NCBI RefSeq assembly: GCF_001421765.1
Contig: NZ_LMLA01000001.1
Location: forward strand, 729,199-793,198
Direction of reading: 5' to 3'
From: Sphingomonas sp. Leaf32
Lineage (GTDB): Bacteria; Pseudomonadota; Alphaproteobacteria; Sphingomonadales; Sphingomonadaceae
DNA length: 64,000 nt
In this document: one piece after another, positions 1 to 9,046 of the stretch
Numbering within the stretch: position 1 is the first letter of the stretch
Layout: the number at the start of each line of letters is the position of its first letter
Made by a program: the position numbers and the translations under genes
Notes under the pieces: generated by a model
Databases searched by the model: none
Seen by the model: only the letters and a program-made list of their open reading frames with translations
Told to the model about the DNA's origin: nothing

Positions 1-718
1 CGACCAGATCCGCCGCATCGAACGGGTCAAGGCCGAGCGGGACGAGGCCGTGGCACAGGCGGCGCTGACCACGTTGCAGGATGGCGCGCGGGGGCAGGGC
101 AACCTGCTGGCATTATGCGTCGCTGCCGCCCGCGCCCGTGCGACGCTGGGCGAGATGTCGGCGGCGATGGAGGTCGCCTTCGGTCGCCACGCCGTGTCGG
201 TGACGCCGGTCAAGGGTATCTACGGCCCGGCCCATGCCGATGATGACGGCTGGCTGCGCGCTGGAGAGGGCGTCGCGGCCGTCGAACGTCGCATGGGGCG
301 CAAGCCCCGGATGCTGGTCGCCAAGATGGGGCAGGACGGCCATGATCGCGGCGCGAACGTCGTCGCCAGCGCCTTTGCCGATCTCGGCTTCGACATCGTA
401 TCCGGCCCGCTGTTCCAGACGCCTGAGGAAACCGCGCAACTGGCGATCGCCGAAGGGGTCGATGTGGTCGGCGCCTCCAGCCTTGCCGCCGGCCACAATA
501 CGCTGATCCCCGAACTCATCGCGCGCTTGGGCGACGCTGGCCGTGGTGATATTCGCGTGATTGCCGGCGGGGTGATCCCGCCGCAGGATTATGCGCTGCT
601 CCGCGATGCCGGGGTGGCGGCGATTTTCGGACCGGGCACCAACCTGGTCCATGCGGCGGCGGAGGTGCTGAAACTGCTTGGCCACAACCTGCCGCCGGTT
701 GGAGAGACTGTGGAATGA
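1..718 (+). CDS. scpA: Methylmalonyl-CoA mutase, C-terminal part (5' truncated by window)
   Basis: The reading frame is open from base 2, so the start lies upstream of the window. The visible 238 residues are the end of the mutase domain and the complete C-terminal cobalamin-binding domain. The B12 signature GQDGHDRG supplies the lower-ligand histidine, followed by the typical stretches [10 protein letters not shown] and VIAGGVIPP. The enzyme converts (R)-methylmalonyl-CoA to succinyl-CoA using adenosylcobalamin. Its stop overlaps the bioB start (ATGA), so it heads a translationally coupled operon that also encodes the biotin-dependent propionyl-CoA carboxylase subunit. The family is certain; gene names vary between scpA, mcmA and mutB. 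Confidence 0.95.
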   Translation, partial: DQIRRIERVKAERDEAVAQAALTTLQDGARGQGNLLALCVAAARARATLGEMSAAMEVAFGRHAVSVTPVKGIYGPAHADDDGWLRAGEGVAAVERRMGRKPRMLVAKMGQDGHDRGANVVASAFADLGFDIVSGPLFQTPEETAQLAIAEGVDVVGASSLAAGHNTLIPELIARLGDAGRGDIRVIAGGVIPPQDYALLRDAGVAAIFGPGTNLVHAAAEVLKLLGHNLPPVGETVE

Positions 719-1755
719 ATGTGATTGCGTCTGTCGAAGCTGCCCCGGCAATCGGAACGGGCGAGGTCCGCACCGATTGGACCCGCGCGGAGATCGCCGA
801 CCTGTTCGACCTGCCGTTCAACGAACTGATGTACCGCGCCCAGACCGTCCACCGCGCGCACCATGCGGTCGGCCAGGTCCAGCTCTGCACTTTGCTCTCG
901 ATCAAAACTGGCGGCTGTCCGGAGGATTGCGGCTATTGCTCGCAGTCGGCCAGCGCCGATACGCAGCTCAAGGCCGAAAAGCTGATGGACGTCGACGCCG
1001 TGCTGGCGAGTGCGGCCGAGGCGAAGGCCGCCGGATCGCAGCGCTTCTGCATGGGTGCTGCGTGGCGCAACCCCAAGGACCGCGACATGGACAGGATCGT
1101 GGCGATGGTCGAGGGCGTGGCCGCGATGGGCATGGAAACCTGCATGACGCTGGGCATGTTGACGCCGGATCAGGCGCAGCGGCTGGGCAACGCGGGCCTC
1201 GATTATTACAATCACAATATCGACACTTCGCCCGAAAACTACGCCAACGTCATCACGACGCGCAGCTTCGACGACCGCCTCGATACGCTGTCGCATGTCC
1301 GTGAAGCGGGTATCAACGTGTGCTGCGGCGGTATCGTCGGCATGGGCGAGACGCGCGGCGACCGCGTCGGCTTTGTCCACGCGCTCGCCACGCTGCCGCG
1401 CCACCCGGAAAGCGTGCCGGTGAATGCGCTGGTTCCGGTCAAGGGCACGGTGCTGGGCAACATACTGGCCGACACCCCGCTGGCCAAGATCGACGACATC
1501 GAATTCGTCCGCACCGTCGCCGTAGCGCGCATCACCATGCCGCTGAGCATGGTCCGCCTGTCCGCCGGTCGCGAAAGCATGTCGGATGCGACGCAGGCGA
1601 TGTGCTTCATGGCGGGCGCCAATTCGATCTTCACCGGCGACCGGCTGCTGACCGCCGGCAATGCCGGCGACGACGCCGACGCGGCGCTGCTGGCGAAGCT
1701 GGGCATGACGCCAATGGTTGGGGAAGAACCGATGCGGAAGAGCGGATGCTGCTGA
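715..1755 (+). CDS. bioB: Biotin synthase
   Basis: A radical-SAM enzyme of 346 residues, the usual length, that inserts sulfur into dethiobiotin as the last step of biotin synthesis. The [4Fe-4S]/SAM motif is C68-x3-C72-x2-C75 ([13 protein letters not shown]). The family segments YNHNIDTS and [10 protein letters not shown] are present, and the protein ends in GCC. The ATG lies inside the upstream mutase stop (ATGA), which indicates coupling. The other biotin genes (bioF, bioD, bioA) are about 5.5 kb away on the other strand. Here bioB sits instead with enzymes of propionyl-CoA metabolism, one of which needs biotin. Confidence 0.97.
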   Translation: MNVIASVEAAPAIGTGEVRTDWTRAEIADLFDLPFNELMYRAQTVHRAHHAVGQVQLCTLLSIKTGGCPEDCGYCSQSASADTQLKAEKLMDVDAVLASAAEAKAAGSQRFCMGAAWRNPKDRDMDRIVAMVEGVAAMGMETCMTLGMLTPDQAQRLGNAGLDYYNHNIDTSPENYANVITTRSFDDRLDTLSHVREAGINVCCGGIVGMGETRGDRVGFVHALATLPRHPESVPVNALVPVKGTVLGNILADTPLAKIDDIEFVRTVAVARITMPLSMVRLSAGRESMSDATQAMCFMAGANSIFTGDRLLTAGNAGDDADAALLAKLGMTPMVGEEPMRKSGCC

Positions 1756-2132
1756 GCCTGCTGCTCCTGGCCGATGCGGTGGGCGGTAATTGCGCCAAGG
1801 CCCCGACCCAGGTCGCGGCGGACCGTTGTGCCGAATCGGGCTGGCAGGTCGCCGACCGGGACATGAGCCGCGAATGGCGGGTAGCGCGGTCGGCGATGCA
1901 GGCGCGCGACGCCCGCGATCCGACCCGCGGCGGCGGTTTCGGCTATGCCGCCGCGTTGCTGGAGAGCCAGCGGGCGTGGCTGAAATTTCGCGATACGCAA
2001 TGCGTACTCGAAGGCGGTGTCAATGGCCGCAACGCCGATGGCGGCGACGCCCGGTCATTGGTGCGCTTTGCGTGCATGGAACGTATGACGATCGCGCGGA
2101 CACAGGCATTGCGCCACTTGCGCGGCGGTTGA
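1746..2132 (+). CDS. Small LprI-like (DUF1311) protein
   Basis: A 128-residue protein whose ATG lies ten bases inside the end of bioB. It begins with a short hydrophobic stretch ([13 protein letters not shown]) that could be a signal peptide or anchor. The core [16 protein letters not shown] matches the conserved segment of the LprI/DUF1311 family, whose members are secreted, disulfide-containing proteins, some of them lysozyme inhibitors. Four cysteines are visible, in agreement with an extracytoplasmic location. The role of this copy is unknown. Its place between bioB and pccA is probably only operonic. Confidence 0.7.
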   Translation: MLLSLLLLADAVGGNCAKAPTQVAADRCAESGWQVADRDMSREWRVARSAMQARDARDPTRGGGFGYAAALLESQRAWLKFRDTQCVLEGGVNGRNADGGDARSLVRFACMERMTIARTQALRHLRGG

Positions 2133-2171
2133 CGCTGACCCCGAAAACACGGGGCAGACAAGGAGAGCGAT

Positions 2172-4235
2172 TTGTTCAAGAAGATTCTGGTCGCCAATCG
2201 CGGGGAAATTGCCTGCCGCGTGATGCGGACCGCCAAGCGGATGGGGATCGCGACCGTCGCGGTCTATTCCGACGCCGACGCGCGCGCGCCGCATGTGACG
2301 ATGGCGGATGAGAGCGTCCGGCTGGGGCCGGCACCCGCTGCGCAGAGCTATCTCGATCCGGAATTGATCCTGATGGCGGCCAAGGCGACCGGCGCCGACT
2401 GCATCCATCCCGGCTACGGCTTCCTGTCGGAGCGCGAGAGCTTCGCGCGGGCCTGTGCCGATGCGGGCGTCGCCTTTGTCGGTCCGCCGCCGAACGCGAT
2501 CGCCGCGATGGGAGACAAGATCGAATCCAAGAAGCTGGCGCAGGCGGCCGGCGTCAACGTCGTCCCCGGGTTCCTGGGTGAGATCGCCGATACCGAGCAG
2601 GCGGTGCGGATCGCGACCGACATCGGCTATCCGGTGATGATGAAGGCCTCGGCCGGCGGCGGCGGCAAGGGGATGCGCCTTGCCTGGAGCGAGCAGGACG
2701 TCCGCGAGGGCTTCGAGGCGACGAAGCGCGAGGGGCTGGCGAGCTTCGGCGACGACCGCGTGTTCATCGAGAAGTTCATCGAAAGCCCGCGCCACATCGA
2801 AATCCAGGTGCTGGGCGACCAGCACGGCAACATCGTCTATCTCGGCGAGCGCGAATGCTCGATCCAGCGCCGCCACCAGAAGGTCGTCGAGGAAGCGCCG
2901 TCGCCCTTCGTCACGCCGGCGATGCGCAAGGCAATGGGCGAACAGGCGGTGGCCCTTGCCCGCGCGGTCGGCTATTATTCGGCCGGTACCGTCGAACTGA
3001 TCGTCTCCGGCGCGGACGTGACGGGGGAGAGTTTCTACTTCCTCGAAATGAACACCCGGCTGCAGGTCGAACATCCGGTGACCGAAGAGATCACCGGTCT
3101 CGACCTGGTCGAACAGATGCTGCGCGTCGCGGCGGGCGAACCGCTCGCCTTCACGCAGGATGACGTGAAGCTGACCGGCTGGGCGATCGAGAACCGCGTC
3201 TATGCCGAAGACCCCTATCGCGGCTTCCTGCCCAGCACCGGGCGGCTGGTACGATATGATCCTCCCCGGAACGGGGAGGGGGACCATGCGAAGCATGGTG
3301 GAGGGGGGGCTCCACGAACGACGTCGCTCGATAACGCGGTACCCCGCACCCGCGTCGACGACGGCGTCGTCGAGGGCGGCGAGGTCAGCATGTTCTACGA
3401 CCCGATGATCGCCAAGCTCATCACCTGGGCACCGACGCGCGAGGCAGCGATCGATGCGCAGGTCGTGGCGCTCGACCGGTTCGAACTGGCCGGGGTCGGC
3501 AACAATATCGATTTCCTGTCGGCGATCATGCAGCATCCCCGTTTCCGCGCAGGCGCACTGACCACGGGGTTCATTGCCGAGGAATATCCGGACGGCTTCC
3601 ACGGCGCGCCGGCCGATATGGCGCTTTTAAAGCAACTGGCGGCGGTCGCGGTGTTGGTCGATCTCGAGCAATCGTACCGCTCCCGGTCGATCGACGGGCA
3701 GCTCGGCACGCGCCCTGCGCCGTCGACCGAACGCATCGTCACTATCGGCGACCATCGCTTCGACATCTGTGTCGACGGCTATGAAGGCGGACTGCTGGTC
3801 AATATCGACGGCGATGTGCCGCTCGACGTGGTGACGCACTGGCGTCCGTCGCAGCGTCTTGTCGTCGCGCGGATCGACGACAGCGAGCTTGCCGTGCGGG
3901 TGGCGCGCACCATCGGCGGGTGGAAGCTGACCGCGCGCGGTGCGTCGCACATCGTCCGCGTCCTGCCGCCGCACGTCGCCGCGCTGACCCGGCACATGAT
4001 TGAAAAGGTCCCGCCCGACCTCTCGCGCTTCCTGCTGTGCCCGATGCCGGGCCTGCTGACCCGCGTCGAGGTGGCCGAAGGGCAGAAGGTCGAGGCCGGA
4101 CAGCCGCTGGCGGTGGTCGAGGCCATGAAGATGGAAAACATCCTCCGCGCCGAACGTCCCGGCACCGTCGCGCGTATCGCGCACGCCGCCGGCAACAGCC
4201 TTGCGGTCGATGCGGTCATCATGGAGTTCGAATAG
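2172..4235 (+). CDS. pccA: Propionyl-CoA carboxylase alpha subunit (biotin carboxylase plus biotin carrier)
   Basis: A 687-residue acyl-CoA carboxylase alpha chain. The biotin carboxylase N-domain starts at FKKILVANRGEIACRVM. The ATP-grasp loop KASAGGGGKGM lies near residue 157, followed by the RRHQKVVEEAPS and EMNTRLQVEHPVTE motifs. The C-terminal carrier domain has biotinyl Lys653 in EAMKMEN. It carboxylates propionyl-CoA with a beta subunit not seen here, feeding the mutase upstream. The TTG start at 2172 is chosen because AGGAGA lies just upstream and the protein begins exactly where the family does. Residues of about 364-391 are a foreign, Gly/Arg-rich insertion encoded by a palindromic repeat (see the repeat entry). 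Confidence 0.95.
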   Translation: MFKKILVANRGEIACRVMRTAKRMGIATVAVYSDADARAPHVTMADESVRLGPAPAAQSYLDPELILMAAKATGADCIHPGYGFLSERESFARACADAGVAFVGPPPNAIAAMGDKIESKKLAQAAGVNVVPGFLGEIADTEQAVRIATDIGYPVMMKASAGGGGKGMRLAWSEQDVREGFEATKREGLASFGDDRVFIEKFIESPRHIEIQVLGDQHGNIVYLGERECSIQRRHQKVVEEAPSPFVTPAMRKAMGEQAVALARAVGYYSAGTVELIVSGADVTGESFYFLEMNTRLQVEHPVTEEITGLDLVEQMLRVAAGEPLAFTQDDVKLTGWAIENRVYAEDPYRGFLPSTGRLVRYDPPRNGEGDHAKHGGGGAPRTTSLDNAVPRTRVDDGVVEGGEVSMFYDPMIAKLITWAPTREAAIDAQVVALDRFELAGVGNNIDFLSAIMQHPRFRAGALTTGFIAEEYPDGFHGAPADMALLKQLAAVAVLVDLEQSYRSRSIDGQLGTRPAPSTERIVTIGDHRFDICVDGYEGGLLVNIDGDVPLDVVTHWRPSQRLVVARIDDSELAVRVARTIGGWKLTARGASHIVRVLPPHVAALTRHMIEKVPPDLSRFLLCPMPGLLTRVEVAEGQKVEAGQPLAVVEAMKMENILRAERPGTVARIAHAAGNSLAVDAVIMEFE
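3261..3345 (+). repeat. Double-hairpin palindromic repeat inserted in frame in pccA
   Basis: Two adjacent perfect hairpins are visible: an 8-bp stem CCTCCCCG/CGGGGAGG at 3261-3279 with loop GAA, and a 7-bp stem ACCATGC/GCATGGT at 3283-3299 with loop GAA. A G-rich tail follows. Elements of this layout are common between genes in sphingomonads. Here the element and its flank lie inside pccA, keep the frame, and encode about 28 extra residues between the conserved GRLVRYDPP and DDGVVEGGEVSMFYDPM segments. The borders are estimated from where the protein stops and resumes looking like its family. Confidence 0.75.
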
Positions 4236-4270
4236 GCGGAACGATTTGCCCGCTGGCGGCTTGTCCGCGG

Positions 4271-5827
4271 GTGATCGTTTCATCCGCGCAACCATGGTGG
4301 CAGGCCGCCACCATCTACCAGATCTATCCACGCTCCTTCGCCGACAGCGACGGGGACGGCATCGGTGACCTGAACGGCATCGCCGACCGTCTCGATTATC
4401 TGGTCGACCTGGGGGTGGATGCCATCTGGATTTCCCCGATCTATCCCTCGCCGATGGCCGATTTCGGCTATGACGTGGCGGACTATACCGGCATCGATCC
4501 ACGCTTCGGCACGCTCGCTGATTTCGACGCGCTGCTGGCAAAGGCGCACGCCGCCGGCATCCGCGTGTTGCTCGACTTCGTGCCGAACCATAGTTCGGAT
4601 CGGCATCCGTGGTTCGTCGAAAGCCGGTCGTCGCGCGACAATCCGAAACGCGACTGGTATATCTGGCGCGATCCCGCCGCCGATGGCGGACCGCCCAACA
4701 ACTGGATCAGCGATTTCGGCGGGCCGGCATGGACGCTAGACCCGGCGACCGGCCAATATTATTCGCGCGCCTTCCTGCCCGAACAGCCGGACCTGAACTG
4801 GCGCAATCCGGACGTGCAGGCGGCGATGCTCGCGGCGATGCGCTTCTGGTTCGAACGCGGCGTCGACGGGTTCCGCATCGATGTGCAGTGGCACATGGTC
4901 AAGCACGCCAACTTCCCCGACAATCCGCCCAACCCCGATTTCCACGAAGGCATGGGCGACATGCACCGCGTGTTGCAACTGCATTCGACCGATCAGCCCG
5001 AGGTCCACGCCATCGCCACCGCGATGCGCAAACAGGCGGACGAATATGACGCGGTGCTGGTCGGCGAGATCTATCTGCCGATCCCCAAGCTGATGACCTA
5101 TTACGGCACGGAAGAAGCGCCCGGCGTCCACCTGCCGTTCAATTTCCAGCTGATCGAGGCGAAATGGGACGCCGCCGAACTCGCCGCGCGCATCGTCGAC
5201 TATGAGGCGGCGCTGCCCGACGGCGGCTGGCCCAACTGGGTGTTGGGCAACCACGACCGCCCGCGCATCGCCACCCGCATCGGCAACGCACAGGCGCGGG
5301 TGGCGGCGATGCTGTTGCTGACGCTGCGCGGTACGCCGACGCTGTATCAGGGCGACGAACTCGGCCTGACCGATGCGCAGGTGCCGCAGGACAAGGTACA
5401 GGACCCGCGCGAGTTGCGCGAGCCGGGTCTGGGGTTGGGCCGCGATCCGGTGCGGACCCCGCTGCCGTGGGACGCGAGCGGCGGCTTCACTACCGGCGAT
5501 CCCTGGCTGCCGATCGACCCTGCGCACCTGCCGCTCAACGCCGCCGCGCAGGCGGAAGACCCCGCGTCGATGCTCAGCCTCTATCGCCGCCTGCTGGCGC
5601 TGCGTCGCGCTACGCCCGCGCTGGCGACCGGCCCGATCGACGACGTCCGCGCGGTCGGCAACGCCCTGACCTATCGCCGGGGTGGCTATCGCATCGCCCT
5701 GAATCTTGGCGACCATCCCGCCACGATCACGATCGAACCGGGACGGATCGTCCTCTCGACCCATGGCGATGTCGCCGATCTCCACCATCTGCGCCCCGCC
5801 GAGGGGCTGATCCTGAAAGTCGACTGA
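4271..5827 (+). CDS. GH13 alpha-glucosidase / oligo-1,6-glucosidase family
   Basis: A 518-residue glycoside hydrolase family 13 enzyme that should cleave alpha-glucosidic bonds of short maltooligo- or isomaltooligosaccharides. All four conserved regions are visible: DFVPNHSS, GFRIDVQWH with nucleophile Asp204, GEIYLP with acid/base Glu266, and LGNHDRPR with the stabiliser Asp329. No signal peptide is seen, so it is probably cytoplasmic. The GTG at 4271 is the only sensible start, just ahead of the family N-terminus PWWQAATIYQIYPRSF; the longer open frame upstream runs inside pccA. The gene is 35 bp after pccA and overlaps the glycosyltransferase by one base. Exact substrate specificity cannot be read from the sequence. 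Confidence 0.88.
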   Translation: MIVSSAQPWWQAATIYQIYPRSFADSDGDGIGDLNGIADRLDYLVDLGVDAIWISPIYPSPMADFGYDVADYTGIDPRFGTLADFDALLAKAHAAGIRVLLDFVPNHSSDRHPWFVESRSSRDNPKRDWYIWRDPAADGGPPNNWISDFGGPAWTLDPATGQYYSRAFLPEQPDLNWRNPDVQAAMLAAMRFWFERGVDGFRIDVQWHMVKHANFPDNPPNPDFHEGMGDMHRVLQLHSTDQPEVHAIATAMRKQADEYDAVLVGEIYLPIPKLMTYYGTEEAPGVHLPFNFQLIEAKWDAAELAARIVDYEAALPDGGWPNWVLGNHDRPRIATRIGNAQARVAAMLLLTLRGTPTLYQGDELGLTDAQVPQDKVQDPRELREPGLGLGRDPVRTPLPWDASGGFTTGDPWLPIDPAHLPLNAAAQAEDPASMLSLYRRLLALRRATPALATGPIDDVRAVGNALTYRRGGYRIALNLGDHPATITIEPGRIVLSTHGDVADLHHLRPAEGLILKVD

Positions 5828-6837
5828 TGCGCATCGCGATGATTGCCCCGATCGCGTGGCGCACGCCGCCGCGCCACTATGGCCCATGGGAACTGGTCAC
5901 CAGCCTGCTGACCGAGGCGCTGGTTGCGCGCGGCGTCGACGTGACGCTGTTCGCCACGCAGGACAGTATCACCGCCGCGACGCTCGCTGGTGTCGTGCCC
6001 GCACCCTATAGTGAAGACCCGTCGATCGACGCGAAAGTATGGGAGTTCGCGCACCTCGCCCATGTGTTCGAGCGCGCGGGGGAGTTCGACCTGATCCACA
6101 ACCAGGCCGATTTCCCGGCCCACGCCTTTTCCGGGCTGGTCGACACGCCGATGGTGACGACCATCCACGGCTTTTCGTCCGACCGCATCCTGCCGATGTA
6201 CGCGCCCTATCAGGACCGGGTGCAATATGTCGCGATCAGCGATGCCGACCGGCACCCGTCGCTGCGCTATGCCGCGACGATCCATCACGGCATTCCGCTG
6301 GACGACTTCCCGTTCGACGCGACCGGCAGCGACGACCTGCTGTTCTTCGGCCGAATGCACCCGGACAAGGGTGCGGCCGCCGCGATCGCCGCCGCGCACG
6401 CCAGCGGCCGCCGCCTGCACATGGCAGGCATCGTGCAGGACGACCGCTATTGGCGCGAGGATGTCGAGTCGCATGTCGACGGTGATCGCGTCGTCTATCA
6501 CGGCGCCGTGGGCGGCAAGGCGCGGACCGACCTGTTGGGCGGTGCGAGGGCGCTGCTCCACCTGATCGGCTTCGACGAACCGTTCGGCCTGTCGGTGGTG
6601 GAGGCGATGGCGTGCGGCACGCCGGTCATCGCCTATAACCGCGGATCGATGCCCGAACTGATCGAGCATGGCGTCAACGGCTTCCTCGTCGACACGCTCG
6701 ACGAAGCGATCGCCGCGATCGAGCGGGTCGGCGAGATCGACCGCGCGGACTGCCGCCGCATCGTCGCCGAACGCTTCTCGGTGGAGGCGATGGCCGAACG
6801 CTATCACGCGTTATATGCCTCGATCCTTTCGGCTTGA
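5827..6837 (+). CDS. Glycosyltransferase family 4
   Basis: A 336-residue GT-B fold glycosyltransferase. The N-terminal half has the acceptor-side pattern typical of GT4 (APIAWRTPPRHYGPWE, then TTIHGFSSD). The C-terminal half contains the nucleotide-sugar site, with GRMHPDKG and the EX7E-like segment EPFGLSVVEAMACGTPVIA. The ATG overlaps the stop of the GH13 gene (TGATG), so the two are co-translated; a joint role in alpha-glucan or trehalose/glucosyl-metabolite turnover is an inference. Relatives are often annotated only as glycosyltransferase. No membrane segment is seen. Donor and acceptor are unknown. Confidence 0.85.
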   Translation: MRIAMIAPIAWRTPPRHYGPWELVTSLLTEALVARGVDVTLFATQDSITAATLAGVVPAPYSEDPSIDAKVWEFAHLAHVFERAGEFDLIHNQADFPAHAFSGLVDTPMVTTIHGFSSDRILPMYAPYQDRVQYVAISDADRHPSLRYAATIHHGIPLDDFPFDATGSDDLLFFGRMHPDKGAAAAIAAAHASGRRLHMAGIVQDDRYWREDVESHVDGDRVVYHGAVGGKARTDLLGGARALLHLIGFDEPFGLSVVEAMACGTPVIAYNRGSMPELIEHGVNGFLVDTLDEAIAAIERVGEIDRADCRRIVAERFSVEAMAERYHALYASILSA

Positions 6838-6861
6838 AACCGGCCTGAACCGTGAATCGTT
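6836..6861 (+). promoter_or_regulatory. Candidate EcfG-type (general stress response) promoter
   Basis: GAAAC at 6836-6840, a 17-base spacer, then CGTT at 6858-6861 resembles the alphaproteobacterial EcfG consensus GGAAC-N16/17-CGTT with one mismatch. It overlaps the stop of the preceding gene and lies 32 bases before the start of the small basic protein, which fits a stress-induced gene. Weak by sequence alone. Confidence 0.35.
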
Positions 6862-6893
6862 CGGACCGTCGTCTGTTGTGATGGAGGTCGGAC

Positions 6894-7184
6894 ATGCCGA
6901 GCGGTGACAAGAGCAGCTATACCGACAAGCAGAAGCGCAAGGCACAGCATATCGCGGAAGGCTATGCGGAGCGGGGGCTGCCCGAAAAGGAAGCGGAAGC
7001 CCGCGCCTGGGCGACTGTGAACAAGGATTCGGGCGGCGGCAACAAGTCCGGTTCCGGTCGCGGCAAGCCCGAAAGCCACGGATCGGCCCGTCGCGGCGGC
7101 AAGGCGGCCAAGCGTCCTGCCGCCGACCGCTCCGCCGCCGCACGCAAGGGCTGGGAAACGCGGCGCAGGAACGCCGCGACCTGA
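6894..7184 (+). CDS. Small basic hydrophilic protein ('plasmid stabilization protein'-like)
   Basis: A 96-residue, highly charged protein with no membrane segment. The first half (PSGDKSSYTDKQKRKAQHIA, then EGYAERG and EAEARAWATVN) matches small proteins that sphingomonad and rhizobial annotations call plasmid stabilization protein. The second half is Gly/Ser then Lys/Arg/Ala-rich and ends in RKGWETRRRN, suggesting nucleic-acid contact. A GGAGG ribosome site lies five bases before the ATG. It is convergent with bioA and has a possible stress-type promoter. The function is not established; nothing in the surroundings points to a plasmid. Confidence 0.65.
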   Translation: MPSGDKSSYTDKQKRKAQHIAEGYAERGLPEKEAEARAWATVNKDSGGGNKSGSGRGKPESHGSARRGGKAAKRPAADRSAAARKGWETRRRNAAT

Positions 7185-8426
7185 TCACCCCGCGTCGCAC
7201 GCCTCGCCCAGCGCCGCATAGATCGCATCCAGATCGTCCTCCTCGATGCAATAGGGCGGCATGACGTACAGCGTCGTGCCCAGCGGGCGCAGCAGCAGCC
7301 CGGCCTCACGGAACCGCGCCATCAAACGCGGCGCGCGATCCGACAGATAGCCCTCGTCGCTGTCCAGCTCGAACGCGGCGATCGTCCCCAGCCGCCGCGC
7401 GCCCGACACGCGGGGGTGCGTGGCCAGCGTCGCCAGCCGCACCGCCTGCCGGTCGCCCAGTGTCGCGATCCGCTCCGCCACCGGTTCCTCGAGCCAGATC
7501 GCCAGATTGGCGTTGGCGGCGGCGCAGGCGATCGGATTGGCGGTGTAGCTCGACGAATGGAAGAACATCGTCGCCCGGTCCGGCCCGTAATGCGCCTGAT
7601 ATACCGCCTCGCTCGCCATCGTCACCGCTAGCGGGATGGCACCGCCGGTCAACCCTTTCGACAGGCACAATATGTCCGGCACGACCCCGGCCTGTTCGCA
7701 CGCGGTCAGCGTGCCGGTGCGGCCCCATGCCGTCATCACCTCGTCGGCGATGAACAGCACGTCGTGCACTCGGCAGATACGGTGCATCTCCGCCAGCACG
7801 GCGGGCGGATACATTCGCATCCCCCCCGCGCCCAGCACCAGCGGCTCGACGATGAACGCCGCCGCGCCGCCCCGACACGCCGCCGCCAGCGCGTCATAGG
7901 TCGCCTGTTCCCGGCCCGGATCGGGGAAGGGGATCGATCCGACATCGAACAGCAGCGGGGCATAGGCTTGGTTGAACACGCCGCGCGCGCCGACCGACAT
8001 CGCGCCGATTGTATCGCCGTGATAGCCATGCTCCAGCACCAGGATGCGGTGCCGGCCCTCGCCCCGGTTGCGCCAATATCCCAGCGCCATCTTCAGCGCG
8101 ACCTCGACGCTGGTCGACCCGGAGTCCGAAAAGAACACGCGGGTCAGCGCATCGGGCAGCATCGCGCACAGCCCCGCCGCCAGCGTCTCGGCCGGTTCAT
8201 GGGTGTGCCCCGCAAAGATGATCTGGTCGAGCCGACTGGCCTGTTCGGCGATGGCGGCGGCGATGCGCGGGTTGTTGTGACCATGCGTCGTCACCCACCA
8301 TGACGAGATCGCATCGACGATCCGCCGCCCGTCGGCACTCCACAGCGCCGCGCCGTCGCCGCGCACGATCCGCGGGATCGGTTCGCGCAGCCCGTGCTGG
8401 GTGAAGGGATGCCACACCGCGCTCAC
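7185..8426 (-). CDS. bioA: Adenosylmethionine-8-amino-7-oxononanoate aminotransferase
   Basis: A 413-residue class III, PLP-dependent aminotransferase that turns KAPA into DAPA using S-adenosylmethionine as amino donor. Visible features are the N-terminal [19 protein letters not shown], the PLP-contact sequence [14 protein letters not shown], and Schiff-base Lys257 in [14 protein letters not shown]. The start is the GTG at 8426, because it overlaps the bioD stop (GTGA) and gives the normal family N-terminus; a much longer frame upstream is the shadow of bioD. It is the last gene of the bioF-bioD-bioA operon. Confidence 0.95.
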   Translation of the reverse strand: MSAVWHPFTQHGLREPIPRIVRGDGAALWSADGRRIVDAISSWWVTTHGHNNPRIAAAIAEQASRLDQIIFAGHTHEPAETLAAGLCAMLPDALTRVFFSDSGSTSVEVALKMALGYWRNRGEGRHRILVLEHGYHGDTIGAMSVGARGVFNQAYAPLLFDVGSIPFPDPGREQATYDALAAACRGGAAAFIVEPLVLGAGGMRMYPPAVLAEMHRICRVHDVLFIADEVMTAWGRTGTLTACEQAGVVPDILCLSKGLTGGAIPLAVTMASEAVYQAHYGPDRATMFFHSSSYTANPIACAAANANLAIWLEEPVAERIATLGDRQAVRLATLATHPRVSGARRLGTIAAFELDSDEGYLSDRAPRLMARFREAGLLLRPLGTTLYVMPPYCIEEDDLDAIYAALGEACDAG

Positions 8427-9046
8427 CGGAAATCCTCCACGTCGAATCCGGCGGCAAAGGCGCGGGCCAATGCGTCGGGAGTCAGTTGCTCGACGAAGGG
8501 CAGCCGCCCCAGCCGCTTCGTGTCGCCCAGCCGCGCGATGGTCTCCTCGCTGTCGGGCACCGCATCGCCGATGAAGGCGATGCCCCGGATCGGCACGCCC
8601 CGCGCGCGCAATGCCTCGATCGACAACAGGCTGTGGTTGATCGTGCCCAGCGCGGTGCGGGCCACCAGGACCACCGGTTGCCACCAGCGCGCGAACAGGT
8701 CGGCAAAGGTCGTGGTACCGACGATCGGGACCAGCACGCCGCCCGCCCCCTCGACGACCAGCGGCCCCGTCACCTGCGGCAGCGCGAGCCGGTCGAGGTC
8801 GATCGTCACCCCGTCGATCGCCGCCGCGCGATGCGGCGAACAGGGGGTGGCGAGCGCATAGGCTTCGGGCAGGATGCGGTCGGCCGCGATGCCCGCGAGC
8901 CGGGCGACGCGTTGGCGGTCGGTCCCGTCGTCGGTCCCGGCCTGCACCGGCTTCCAATAGGATGCGCCCAGCGCCGCCGTCAGCGCGGCGGCGAACACCG
9001 TCTTGCCGACATCGGTACCGGTGCCGGTGACGACGATCACGGTCAT
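8423..9046 (-). CDS. bioD: Dethiobiotin synthetase
   Basis: A 207-residue ATP-dependent enzyme that closes the ureido ring of biotin from DAPA and CO2. The P-loop [11 protein letters not shown] occupies residues 5-15, the substrate segment [14 protein letters not shown] follows, and [12 protein letters not shown] gives the second nucleotide motif. The start ATG overlaps the bioF stop and its own stop overlaps the bioA start (GTGA), so the three products are probably made in fixed proportion. Length and motifs are normal for the family. Confidence 0.95.
   Translation of the reverse strand: MTVIVVTGTGTDVGKTVFAAALTAALGASYWKPVQAGTDDGTDRQRVARLAGIAADRILPEAYALATPCSPHRAAAIDGVTIDLDRLALPQVTGPLVVEGAGGVLVPIVGTTTFADLFARWWQPVVLVARTALGTINHSLLSIEALRARGVPIRGIAFIGDAVPDSEETIARLGDTKRLGRLPFVEQLTPDALARAFAAGFDVEDFR

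Noticed and set aside
2139..2154. Hairpin CCCCG-AAAACA-CGGGG before pccA as terminator
   Set aside because: The stem is only five base pairs with no T-run, and it lies within an operon with an intact ribosome site directly after it.
3241..3360. An intein or frameshift in pccA
   Set aside because: The insert is about 28 codons, without splicing motifs, and the frame is continuous on both sides. A palindromic repeat explains it.
2055..3602. A 515-codon minus-strand open frame across pccA
   Set aside because: Shadow of pccA. The product is Arg/His-rich with no domain, and the plus-strand gene is certain.
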